A DNA stretch of 64,000 bases, taken from positions 551,374 to 615,373 of the forward strand of contig MTMA02000006.1 of NCBI GenBank assembly GCA_002011075.2, in the 5' to 3' direction. The notes below the pieces were generated by a model, which worked only from the letters and a program-made list of their open reading frames with translations, made no database searches and was not told where the DNA came from. The DNA comes from Candidatus Scotarchaeum otlingeri (GTDB taxonomy: Archaea > Thermoproteota > Nitrososphaeria > Geothermarchaeales > JDFR-13). The translations under genes were made by a program, and so were the position numbers. Position 1 is the stretch's first letter. Each line of letters opens with the position of its first letter. Positions 8,601 through 15,278 of this stretch are shown here, in pieces.

Positions 8601-9104
8601 GATGCAAAGCCGATGGGCATAGAAACAGGCGACATAATTAAGGTAGAGACTCCCTTTGGAGCGATCAAAGTAAAGGCGGTGGTAGAGCCAAGCGTCGCAA
8701 AAGGAACCTTAGCTATACCCGTAGGTATGGGTAGATGGGCAGATACATTAGTAGCTAAACCAGAATATATAGAGGAAGTTAAAACTCAGAACCTCGCCGA
8801 AAATATACCTGAAACCGTCGAGATACCCGAAGATGCATTGAACCCGGTTAGAGAGTTAGACCCGATAACTAAGAAACTATTATTTACCAAGAGTCCACCA
8901 GAATTCTATGAATCAGGCTCAGCATATGATGAATGGAGGTTCAATGGAGTGAGCATAAACCCAGTATTAAGCAGGGATCCATCATTAGATGATTGGCCAT
9001 TGCTGAGTTGGCTAGGCGCCGCACAGGCCTATTTCACTGCATATGGTAAAGTATCTAAAGTCGGTGTAAAGGAGAAGTTAAGTGACCCCTTCGCCACATA
9101 TTAA
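5640..9104 (+). CDS. ttrA: molybdopterin catalytic subunit, tetrathionate-reductase-like (TtrA)
   Basis: 1154-residue member of the DMSO-reductase superfamily. Cysteines C56, C59, C63 and C121 (CLGCNVRC...LCARG) bind one [4Fe-4S] cluster. C298 in HTSSCQLGF is at the place of the Mo/W-ligating residue. The large size, the insert before residue 260 and the PDTTYLETGTMGMQYLYASS block near residue 700 fit the TtrA/SrrA/ArrA group more than formate dehydrogenase. The N-terminus (KREFIKGLVALAAAGTFLAG) is Tat-like but has Lys-Arg instead of Arg-Arg, so export may rely on the TtrB signal. Tetrathionate is the best guess; arsenate, selenate, thiosulfate or polysulfide remain possible. Confidence 0.8.
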   Translation: MVNKREFIKGLVALAAAGTFLAGYREVINRIMKPTYTEVKPDPIYEDNVRIVYSSCLGCNVRCGIRARVVNKDGIEVVERIEGNPYHVYNRSTQLSQIKRFSALAYDTPVSESLNHVGTLCARGVDGIHYLYDPYRVIKPLKRAGPRGSGKWKVISWEQLIREVVEGGTVEETGEKILGLKDIFTYGVLKEAGFEDPNEILSGIKSDVDAILSEAKDLSYEELLNKIEEFKSKWNSILAEKGLSLEDILIDPDRPDLGPKANQLIFLRGRGQGHADYFYKRWTYAIGSVNWRRHTSSCQLGFYTGNYLSIGYTDINPDSIGAKVLIMAGAQMGRIHPGATGQGIAIERAADGELKLYYVNPIAPRTQARGNIVWVPIKPGEDAALALAIARWIFENEKYNKEFLETPNEESANAKGEPVATNATWLVIAEPGHPREGEFVKDTDLGLGDSGKPVVVTHEGTFASIDSVDSAQLFYQGTIELDGESVTVKTALQLLKEEAYSRTMEQWSRICGVPVETIIQMAKDFTSVGRKAATYIHRGVAMHPNGEYIVWAYRALDFLIGNYHRKGGLMGRASHTKYNYYLYNTDYKKFGEPKHWGPPIDRCKAKYESTLEYWLKVKKGEDPYPTKRPWYPHSPEESYTEIFAGIKEEYPYPIRALFLFYANPVLSANYGTKFIEVLKDTKKLPLFVALTTTINETYLYADYIVPDTTYLETGTMGMQYLYASSGSVKLAEAWRTPVVMPFTEMIGKDPAGRPRYASMWEFLIDIGKMLDAPGFGDEGIPGASGNKYEGMKFPLHSAWDYIMRVYSNGAIYALDKGFIPENVPESEVRFVEENYPIAQFKDIISEDEWRYVAYCLARGGIFTSYEESYDENEIVLRKVPSKRKKYKKTFFFWNEDLAKSKNSVTGNKFYGGPKYLPPATYGPVSGITPSYVDRWLHGVPLRDIYPESEYPFKIVIPGSPLYTKHRSLFYYWMKQIMPENFVLINPDDAKPMGIETGDIIKVETPFGAIKVKAVVEPSVAKGTLAIPVGMGRWADTLVAKPEYIEEVKTQNLAENIPETVEIPEDALNPVRELDPITKKLLFTKSPPEFYESGSAYDEWRFNGVSINPVLSRDPSLDDWPLLSWLGAAQAYFTAYGKVSKVGVKEKLSDPFATY

Positions 9105-9633
9105 CCCCCCCTACCTTTTTTCTCAGGGAAGATATATTCTATATTCTACTCTAGTTAATTATCTATATTCTATATATAAAGGCTCTCCAGACAAGAATGC
9201 TCTCGAAACCCTCAGCCTTATACCCGAACTCAGTAAGGATATAGATAAGATTAAGGATGAAGAGGTTAAATGGAGTGATATATCAAACCTATTAGCCTCA
9301 GAATATATAGGTCTAAGGGACTATGAAAAAGGATATTATAGGAATGTTGTTAATCAATTCTATATCGATAATAATTATAAGCCAGACATTGATCTCCCCC
9401 CAGATCACCTTATCGTTCAATTGGCATTTATGGCCCGGTTGATAGAAGATGGTATGGCGTTGCCTATGAATAAAAAAATTGAAAATGTTAGGGTTCAGCA
9501 TAGATTTCTCAAGGTTCATATACTTAGATGGCTGGAGAACTATAAGGGAGATATAAAACTAATCAGGTTTATCCGGAAAATACTTTCGCTAGATAGAAGT
9601 TTATTGATGGATTATTTGACTAAGAATAAATAG
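9082..9633 (+). CDS. TorD/DmsD-family chaperone for the Mo enzyme
   Basis: 183-residue all-helical protein whose central PPDHLIVQLAFMARL block matches the conserved PDHL.xEL.FM segment of TorD/DmsD chaperones. These bind the Tat signal of an immature molybdoenzyme and assist cofactor loading. It starts at GTG and overlaps the end of the catalytic gene by 23 bases, so it is the last gene of the ttr-like operon. No ATG or TTG occurs before the conserved region, and the GTG frame gives a sensible N-terminus (RYILYSTLVNYLY). Divergent at the termini, so the family call is good but not certain. Confidence 0.75.
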   Translation: MTPSPHINPPYLFSQGRYILYSTLVNYLYSIYKGSPDKNALETLSLIPELSKDIDKIKDEEVKWSDISNLLASEYIGLRDYEKGYYRNVVNQFYIDNNYKPDIDLPPDHLIVQLAFMARLIEDGMALPMNKKIENVRVQHRFLKVHILRWLENYKGDIKLIRFIRKILSLDRSLLMDYLTKNK

Positions 9634-9647
9634 GATATTTATTAATA

Positions 9648-10127
9648 TCACTTGTTTCTCAATAAAGAGATAATTTTATCTAAAATAACATTATAGTCTT
9701 TCTCATCTCTATATATCGAGAGGATAGGTTCTGATGCTTCGATATAATCTGCTTTTCCACCGACAATTATCTTATGTATATCTTTGCTGTCCTTGAATAG
9801 AAATCGGAATCCTTCTATGAATACAATATCGTTGTGGCTAAGAAATTCTTCGAGGATTCTATCTATGTCGGGATATCCCTTCAAACTTCTATTAATATAT
9901 AGCCTTCTATCAGATATACCTGCAACATCCTTTGCACCTGCCTTCATAAATCTCCATGTATCCTTACCCTCGATATCCACCTCAAAATCTCCGTGATGAA
10001 CATGTTTAACAACCGCAATATTATAGCCTTTAGATTCTAGATCCCTAATTAAGCGTTCTATTAATCTTGTTTTACCACTATTCTTCTTGCCAAATACAGC
10101 GATAACCGGCTTCATCACTATTCTCAC
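9648..10127 (-). CDS. mobB: molybdopterin-guanine dinucleotide biosynthesis protein B (MobB)
   Basis: 159-residue P-loop GTPase. GKKNSGKT (about residues 13-20) is the Walker A motif, followed by VVKHVHHGDFEVDIEGKDTWRFMKAGA, the MobB signature with the conserved KH and KDT..F..AGA residues. DIVFIEGFRF is the Walker B region. MobB assists MobA in adding GMP to molybdopterin, giving the MGD cofactor used by TtrA-like enzymes. It overlaps the stop of moeA by 4 bases and is cotranscribed behind it. No mobA is visible in the window. Its stop is 15 bases from the convergent torD-like gene. Confidence 0.9.
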   Translation of the reverse strand: MRIVMKPVIAVFGKKNSGKTRLIERLIRDLESKGYNIAVVKHVHHGDFEVDIEGKDTWRFMKAGAKDVAGISDRRLYINRSLKGYPDIDRILEEFLSHNDIVFIEGFRFLFKDSKDIHKIIVGGKADYIEASEPILSIYRDEKDYNVILDKIISLLRNK

Positions 10128-11386
10128 TTAATACCTATAGATTCCAGATGACTGAATAATATGACTTCCACAATATCTCCTCTAGAAGGCTTCACGCCCG
10201 GAGGTATCAAGATAAAGCCTCTTCCCCTGGTCAGAACGGTCAATAATGTCGAGCCCCCTAGCCTCTTTTCATGGGGAAAAGCATATATCTTATCATCAAT
10301 CCACTTTAGGGATACTGTTCTAAAAGTATATCCCCTCGGCTTGGTCGGTACATCAGAAGCCAGCTCAGCATATACTTTTGGAAGAGTTGAAGAACCACCT
10401 AGGTATTTCGCCATCAACAATGGATATATGAAATTGTATAAACATGATATCGCAGAGCCTACATGGCCAGGGACGAGGAAGACAGGTTTACCCCTAATCT
10501 TAACTACACCAGAAACCTTGCCTGGACTAAGAGTTGTTCCATGAAATATGAATTCGCCGATCTCCTCCAGCGCATGTCCAGTAGTATCGTTTAAACCGAT
10601 GGATGCGCCTCCAATTAATGCAATAATATCGTATACCTCAGTTTTTTCTAACACCTCTTCCCGAATCTCAACGGGATTATCAGATATAACTCCCAGTATG
10701 TCTACCTCGGCTCCCATCAACTTCAGGCTTTCACCTAATAATATAGAGTAATTATCTGGATATGGAAAACCCATACTCAACTTCTCCTTCAATTCAGTGC
10801 CAACGGATAATATCCCTACCATAGGCTTCCTATATACATTCACTCTATGTATATTAAGTTCGAGTAGAAGAGCGATATCCTGAGGCCTTATTACCTGTCC
10901 CCTCACCAATATCAAGTCCCCCTTCTGTAAGTCTTCCCCTTTATGAACTATATCTTCCCCTGCATCCATAGCTTTTTTTACCAAGATATATCCATTCTTC
11001 TCCTCTACATACTCCATTCTTACGACAGTATCTGCTCCCTCTGGCAATGGGGAATTAGCTGATACATAGATAGCCTGACCTCTCTCTAAATATAGCCCCT
11101 TCTCCTCACCGGCCTTATAAATATTACCCGTGACTTTTAACTCAACTGGGCTAGATGCGGAGGCGGAGCTTATATCTCTGGATTTTACTGCGTACCCGTC
11201 GTAGAAAGCGACGTTATAGGGAGGAAGATCGATGGGTGAATATATATCTTCGGCTAATATATATCCAAGGGCAGAGTCGCTGGGGACATATATCGCTGTG
11301 GATCTATCCTCGAATGCATCTATCATCTCTTCTACGGCCCTATGGAATGGTTTAGCCTTCAATTTATATCTCGCCATTTCAGACAC
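10124..11386 (-). CDS. moeA: molybdopterin molybdotransferase MoeA
   Basis: 420 residues with the full MoeA layout: N-terminal RAVEEMIDAF and YDGYAVKSRD region, beta-rich domain with the GEDIVHKGED block, MoaB-like core with GGASIGLNDTT at the cofactor site, GTTLSPGKV, and a C-terminal beta-barrel. MoeA inserts molybdate or tungstate into adenylated molybdopterin. It is divergent from the mod-like transporter operon across a 64-base gap that contains a large palindrome, so metal uptake and cofactor insertion may share one regulator. mobB follows with a 4-base overlap. Confidence 0.93.
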   Translation of the reverse strand: MSEMARYKLKAKPFHRAVEEMIDAFEDRSTAIYVPSDSALGYILAEDIYSPIDLPPYNVAFYDGYAVKSRDISSASASSPVELKVTGNIYKAGEEKGLYLERGQAIYVSANSPLPEGADTVVRMEYVEEKNGYILVKKAMDAGEDIVHKGEDLQKGDLILVRGQVIRPQDIALLLELNIHRVNVYRKPMVGILSVGTELKEKLSMGFPYPDNYSILLGESLKLMGAEVDILGVISDNPVEIREEVLEKTEVYDIIALIGGASIGLNDTTGHALEEIGEFIFHGTTLSPGKVSGVVKIRGKPVFLVPGHVGSAISCLYNFIYPLLMAKYLGGSSTLPKVYAELASDVPTKPRGYTFRTVSLKWIDDKIYAFPHEKRLGGSTLLTVLTRGRGFILIPPGVKPSRGDIVEVILFSHLESIGIK

Positions 11387-11421
11387 GAATTATCTATTAT
11401 CCTTATATTAAATAAATTTAT

Positions 11422-11447
11422 TAATTATGCTATATATAGCATAATTA
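11422..11447. promoter_or_regulatory. perfect 26-bp palindrome between moeA and mod operon
   Basis: Each half reads TAATTATGCTATA and its exact complement follows, giving a 26-base perfect inverted repeat centred at 11434/11435. It ends 3 bases before the ATG of the transporter ATPase and covers the only TATA-like sequence in this 64-base divergent gap. A protein bound here should block both promoters. The operon ends with a ModE-like DNA-binding gene (14032), which is the obvious candidate ligand. Seen directly; the regulator assignment is inference. Confidence 0.7.
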
Positions 11448-11450
11448 TAG

Positions 11451-12452
11451 ATGACTATACTAATGGCGTCAAACCTATGGAAGAGCATCGGGGGACGAAA
11501 TATACTGAAAGGAGTAGACCTCAAACTAGATAAAGGAGATATGTATACCTTAGTCGGCGGTAATGGGGTGGGCAAGACAACTCTCGTAAAATGTATAGTG
11601 GGTTTATACAAGCCAGATAATGGTAAAGTAATAATAAATGGGGTGGATGTGACTGAGACTCCTCCATCAAAGAGAGGGTTAGGCGTTGTTCTCCAGGGTA
11701 CACCTCTACTACCACTGAAAAATGTGTATGAACACATTTCATTTCCACTAGTATCAGAGGGAAATAATACGAATCATAAAGAACTCGTTGTAGATATCGC
11801 TGATAAGCTTGGTATAACCAATTTATTGTATAAGAAAATTACAGAGCTAAGTGGGGGTGAAAGACAGAAAGTCGCGATAGCCACAGCCCTAGTTCGAAGG
11901 CCCAAGATTTTGGTGTTAGATGAACCCTTCTCGAACCTCGATATAGAATATAGGATGATGTTATACCAATTATTACTTGACCTGAGATCCGAGGGAATAA
12001 CTATAATTCTAGTCAGTCACATTATCGATGACATAATATACATCTCGGACAAAATAGGTATAATGTATGACGGAAAGATTATCGAATCAGGGCCTCCCGA
12101 GGAGCTTCTAAAGGGAGCCAGTAATTATTATACCCAGCTTATATTGAGAGAGCCATTCACATCTATTATATATATACGGAATGGTTATTCGCCCTTCTTC
12201 ATAGATGATGGGAAATTGACAAACGGACATAAATATGTTGCGATAATAAATTACAAAGATATATACGTCTATAGAGATGCTGCTGGAGAAGGAGAAATCA
12301 TAGATATAATCTCAAGGGATGGTGATGAGATAGCAATAGTAAGGCTTAGAAATGGAGATATAATTTATGCGTCAGTAAATAGAAGCGTCTCTAAAGGTGA
12401 CAAGGTCTCTATAAAGAAGGTCTCAGAGTTCTCCCTTCGTAGGGTAGATTAA
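11451..12452 (+). CDS. molybdate/tungstate ABC transporter ATPase (ModC/WtpC-like)
   Basis: 333 residues. Walker A GGNGVGKT at 36-43, signature LSGGERQKVAIA near 138, Walker B LVLDEP near 160 and the switch His in SHI near 192. After residue 240 comes a beta-rich tail ending in RLRNGDIIYASVNRSVSKGDKVSIKKV, resembling the regulatory TOBE-like domain of ModC that binds the oxyanion. It is first in a four-gene operon with substrate-binding, permease and ModE-like genes. ABC ATPase is certain; the molybdate/tungstate substrate rests on gene context and the divergent moeA. Confidence 0.82.
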   Translation: MTILMASNLWKSIGGRNILKGVDLKLDKGDMYTLVGGNGVGKTTLVKCIVGLYKPDNGKVIINGVDVTETPPSKRGLGVVLQGTPLLPLKNVYEHISFPLVSEGNNTNHKELVVDIADKLGITNLLYKKITELSGGERQKVAIATALVRRPKILVLDEPFSNLDIEYRMMLYQLLLDLRSEGITIILVSHIIDDIIYISDKIGIMYDGKIIESGPPEELLKGASNYYTQLILREPFTSIIYIRNGYSPFFIDDGKLTNGHKYVAIINYKDIYVYRDAAGEGEIIDIISRDGDEIAIVRLRNGDIIYASVNRSVSKGDKVSIKKVSEFSLRRVD

Positions 12453-12454
12453 AT

Positions 12455-13261
12455 ATGAAGAAACCCAAGTATAATAGATTAGTTATATTAGCCGCCGGAT
12501 TAATGATCGGTCTAATAATTATATTATCAATAGCATCATATTCAAACACCAAATCTAAGGTATTATTATATGTAGATAGAACACTACAGCTTCCAGTTGA
12601 AAATCTGTTCACAATGTTTAAGGAGGAATATGGCTATACTGATTTAGAAGTAATTTATGTTTATGGAAGTAGTGGATATGTCTTATCGCAACTCGAGTTA
12701 TATGGTTATGGCGATATCTATATCTCTGATGGCGGACACTTTTTAGAAGAAGGGATAAATAAGGGGTTAATAATAGAAGACTCGATCTACTATATCGGTT
12801 ATTTGACTATTAGCCTTATAGTAGAAGAAGGTAATCCAAAGAATATCCGTGGAGTATATGATGCCTTAATAAGGAAAGATATAGTTCTAGCTATAGGAAA
12901 CCCTGAACATGTTGTAGCAGGAATAATTGCGAGGGAAATATTGAGTGAGGCTGGATTATGGGGTCTCGTAGAGAGTGGTGTCAAGGAAGGACATATAGTA
13001 TATGCAAAGAGTGCATATGTAGCGGCTTCATATGTTAAGCTAGGTGTAGCGGACGCCACGATCACATTTAGCGTATTTGAATATATGGATCCAAATAATC
13101 TAGACATAGTATATGATTCGTTGTTAGAAAAATATGCTGGTGAAGTAGTAATAGCTCTTACAAAGTCATATTCAGAGGTAGGCGAAGAATTTTATAGTTA
13201 TATCTTGGCGCATTTGGATGAGTTCTATAAATATGGGGTGAAACCGATTAATGAGCAGTAA
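12455..13261 (+). CDS. substrate-binding protein of the mod-like transporter, membrane-anchored
   Basis: 268 residues with an N-terminal hydrophobic anchor (about residues 8-28) but no lipobox cysteine. It is a periplasmic-binding fold of the ModA group, with VYVYGSSGYVLSQLELYGYGDIYIS matching the GSSG...Q...G..aDvf block. The first oxyanion-binding ASL motif of ModA is replaced by RTL, so ligand preference may differ (molybdate, tungstate or another oxyanion). It starts 2 bases after the ATPase stop and overlaps the permease gene by 11 bases. In this position it acts outside the cell to capture the anion. Confidence 0.75.
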   Translation: MKKPKYNRLVILAAGLMIGLIIILSIASYSNTKSKVLLYVDRTLQLPVENLFTMFKEEYGYTDLEVIYVYGSSGYVLSQLELYGYGDIYISDGGHFLEEGINKGLIIEDSIYYIGYLTISLIVEEGNPKNIRGVYDALIRKDIVLAIGNPEHVVAGIIAREILSEAGLWGLVESGVKEGHIVYAKSAYVAASYVKLGVADATITFSVFEYMDPNNLDIVYDSLLEKYAGEVVIALTKSYSEVGEEFYSYILAHLDEFYKYGVKPINEQ

Positions 13262-14060
13262 CAATTCGAGAGCTTTAGATATATTTGTTGCTGCAATAAT
13301 ATTTCTATCATTATTCGTTGTATTCGCCCCTATTCTCCATGTCTCACCGGCCATCTTCATCAATTCCCTTCAGAATGTAAGGATACAAAATGCGCTTCGT
13401 CTATCATTAGTAACATCTATGATATCTGCTACTGTAGCTACCATAATATCTATTCCCCTTGCCTATTATCTAGCGGTAAGAAAAGGGTTTATCTCCAATT
13501 TTTTCGGGAGTTTATCCCTGCTATATCTAGGGTTTCCGCCTGTTGGTTTAGGAGTAAGCCTTATGATCTTATTGAGGGACTACCCCGGTATAAACATCTT
13601 AACAGAAGTTCTTGGCTTAGTCTTTTCTGTCAACTCGATAGTCATTGCACAGACAGTCATAGCCCTACCTATCTCTATAGGTATTATGAGGAGCGTATAT
13701 CTATATCTCCCACGTTATATCGAAGAGCTTAGAGAGATATATGGCGCTGACATATTGATGAGTTTCAGAAAAATAATTCTACCTATTACCCTTCCCGGAA
13801 TAATAAGTACATGGTTTATAGTGTGGTTTAGATGCTTCGGTGAATTCGGAGCGACGATTGTATTGGCGGGGGGAACACCTCTTTTTACTGAAACACTTCC
13901 CGTCGCGATATATAACATGATATCCCTTGCAGATGTTGGATCCGCATCCACCCTTCTTATCATATCATCTATTGTGGGGCTAGTAGCAATTTTATTATAT
14001 AGCATGACGAATAGATATATGATAAGTAGAATTGAACGGCTTACTGGAATATGGGGATAA
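13251..14060 (+). CDS. molybdate/tungstate ABC transporter permease (ModB-like)
   Basis: 269 residues with about six membrane segments and the inner-membrane permease signature EELREIYGADILMSFRKIILP...PGI (EAA loop) followed by FGEFGATIVLAGG, which is typical for ModB/WtpB/CysT permeases. It overlaps the binding-protein gene by 11 bases and the ModE-like gene by 29. It forms the channel for the ATPase encoded two genes upstream. The family call is strong, the precise oxyanion uncertain. Confidence 0.87.
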   Translation: MSSNNSRALDIFVAAIIFLSLFVVFAPILHVSPAIFINSLQNVRIQNALRLSLVTSMISATVATIISIPLAYYLAVRKGFISNFFGSLSLLYLGFPPVGLGVSLMILLRDYPGINILTEVLGLVFSVNSIVIAQTVIALPISIGIMRSVYLYLPRYIEELREIYGADILMSFRKIILPITLPGIISTWFIVWFRCFGEFGATIVLAGGTPLFTETLPVAIYNMISLADVGSASTLLIISSIVGLVAILLYSMTNRYMISRIERLTGIWG

Positions 14061-14373
14061 AAGGATACCTATAAAGATCGGTATAAGGCTATACTTACTT
14101 AAAAATGGTAATACAGTGGCTAGCGAGGGATTGATAAGAATATTAGAGGCTATCGATAAGTATGGGTCTATAAGAGCCGCATCTCAGAAATTAAATATCA
14201 ATTATAAGAAGACATGGCTAAAACTCTCCACTTCAGAGAGAAAATTAGGGATTAAGCTGCTTAATAGAAAAGTGGGTCGAGCTGGATGCGAATTGACGGA
14301 TGATGCCAAAATTATTATAAAGGTCTACTACGAGTTACTTGCCAAGCTAAAAGACTATATCTCTCGAGACTAA
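14032..14373 (+). CDS. ModE-type winged-helix regulator without ligand domain
   Basis: 113 residues. The core KYGSIRAASQKLNINYKKTWLKL followed by GCELTDDAKIIIKVYYEL is the LysR-like winged helix of ModE N-terminal domains. The C-terminal TOBE domains with which E. coli ModE senses molybdate are absent. The start is taken at TTG 14032, inside the permease gene; no better start is seen in frame. As the last gene of the mod-like operon it probably regulates that operon, most simply through the palindrome at 11422-11447. How it senses metal is not visible in the sequence. Confidence 0.8.
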   Translation: MNGLLEYGDKRIPIKIGIRLYLLKNGNTVASEGLIRILEAIDKYGSIRAASQKLNINYKKTWLKLSTSERKLGIKLLNRKVGRAGCELTDDAKIIIKVYYELLAKLKDYISRD

Positions 14374-14400
14374 CTTTTCGATATCAATATACCAATAATA

Positions 14401-14414
14401 CCGATATATATCGG
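14401..14414. promoter_or_regulatory. 14-bp palindrome upstream of DUF1614 gene
   Basis: CCGATATATATCGG is a perfect inverted repeat placed about 17 bases before a TATA-like ATTATATG (14431-14438), which itself is about 25 bases before the ATG at 14460. The position would suit an operator. The GC ends make chance somewhat less likely than for an all-AT palindrome, but there is no second copy to support it. Confidence 0.3.
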
Positions 14415-14459
14415 CTAATCTAGTAAATGAATTATATGAATATAATGAGATGAACTGAT

Positions 14460-15209
14460 ATGGATAACGGAAGGTTTAAGAGACGACTAATATTTCAACC
14501 TATAATTATGCCTCACTTTATATTCCTCATTTTCATCGCCTTTTTTCTTTCACCCTTCTTTATGCTTATAACACCCATATTTACATTCGGGTTGGGGATA
14601 CCTCCAATCATAGCTACCAGTATAATCTGGGCCTCACTCATTGGAGGAGCATTGAATATAGGTCTAACTGAAATAACCAGTAGGAAACCTATTATCGTTG
14701 AAAGAGAGATATCTTTCTTTGGGTTTAGATGGGTTTTTCCAGAGGTGATATACAGGCCTAAAACGATATTAGCCATAAACATAGGTGGAGCGGTAATACC
14801 GTTATTAATCTCGATATATCTATTGTTGTATACTATACCTAAGACCGAGGTCAACCCCTATATAACCTATATTAAAATCCTTATCGCGACATCAATAGTT
14901 GTCATAATAGTAAATCGCTATTCACGAATTGTTCCAGGAATGGGTATAGCGGTGCCTATGTTTATTCCCCCAGTGGCGACAGCAACGATAGCATTGTTAG
15001 TATATCCTATAATAACACCTAGCAATCCATGTATCATAGCTTATGTCTCAGGCATTTTAGGTACAATTATAGGCGCCGATCTATTAAATCTCCATAAAGT
15101 ACAACAATTAGGTTCTCCGCTCGTCAGTATAGGAGGTGCAGGTACATTTGATGGGATATATATTACTGGAATAGTGTCTGTAGCATTGGTATTACTCTTC
15201 ATTTTATAA
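14460..15209 (+). CDS. DUF1614 integral membrane protein
   Basis: 249 residues with about seven hydrophobic segments. The C-terminal half has GTIIGADLLNLH and then SIGGAGTFDGIYITGI, which is the hallmark of DUF1614 membrane proteins found in archaea and many bacteria. Function is unknown; the conserved Asp and Gly residues in membrane segments hint at transport or an intramembrane enzyme. A TATA-like box 25 bases upstream suggests its own leaderless transcript. No operon partner: the next gene starts 70 bases later. Confidence 0.8.
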   Translation: MDNGRFKRRLIFQPIIMPHFIFLIFIAFFLSPFFMLITPIFTFGLGIPPIIATSIIWASLIGGALNIGLTEITSRKPIIVEREISFFGFRWVFPEVIYRPKTILAINIGGAVIPLLISIYLLLYTIPKTEVNPYITYIKILIATSIVVIIVNRYSRIVPGMGIAVPMFIPPVATATIALLVYPIITPSNPCIIAYVSGILGTIIGADLLNLHKVQQLGSPLVSIGGAGTFDGIYITGIVSVALVLLFIL

Positions 15210-15278
15210 GTCAGTGATTAAGCCATCTATATTCTAATTAAACCTGATTCTTATTATCTCGACGAATTATAGATATTC

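Noticed and set aside
9105-9122. C-run and T-run after ttrA as a terminator
   Set aside because: It lies inside the N-terminal coding part of the torD-like gene, whose frame and homology continue through it.
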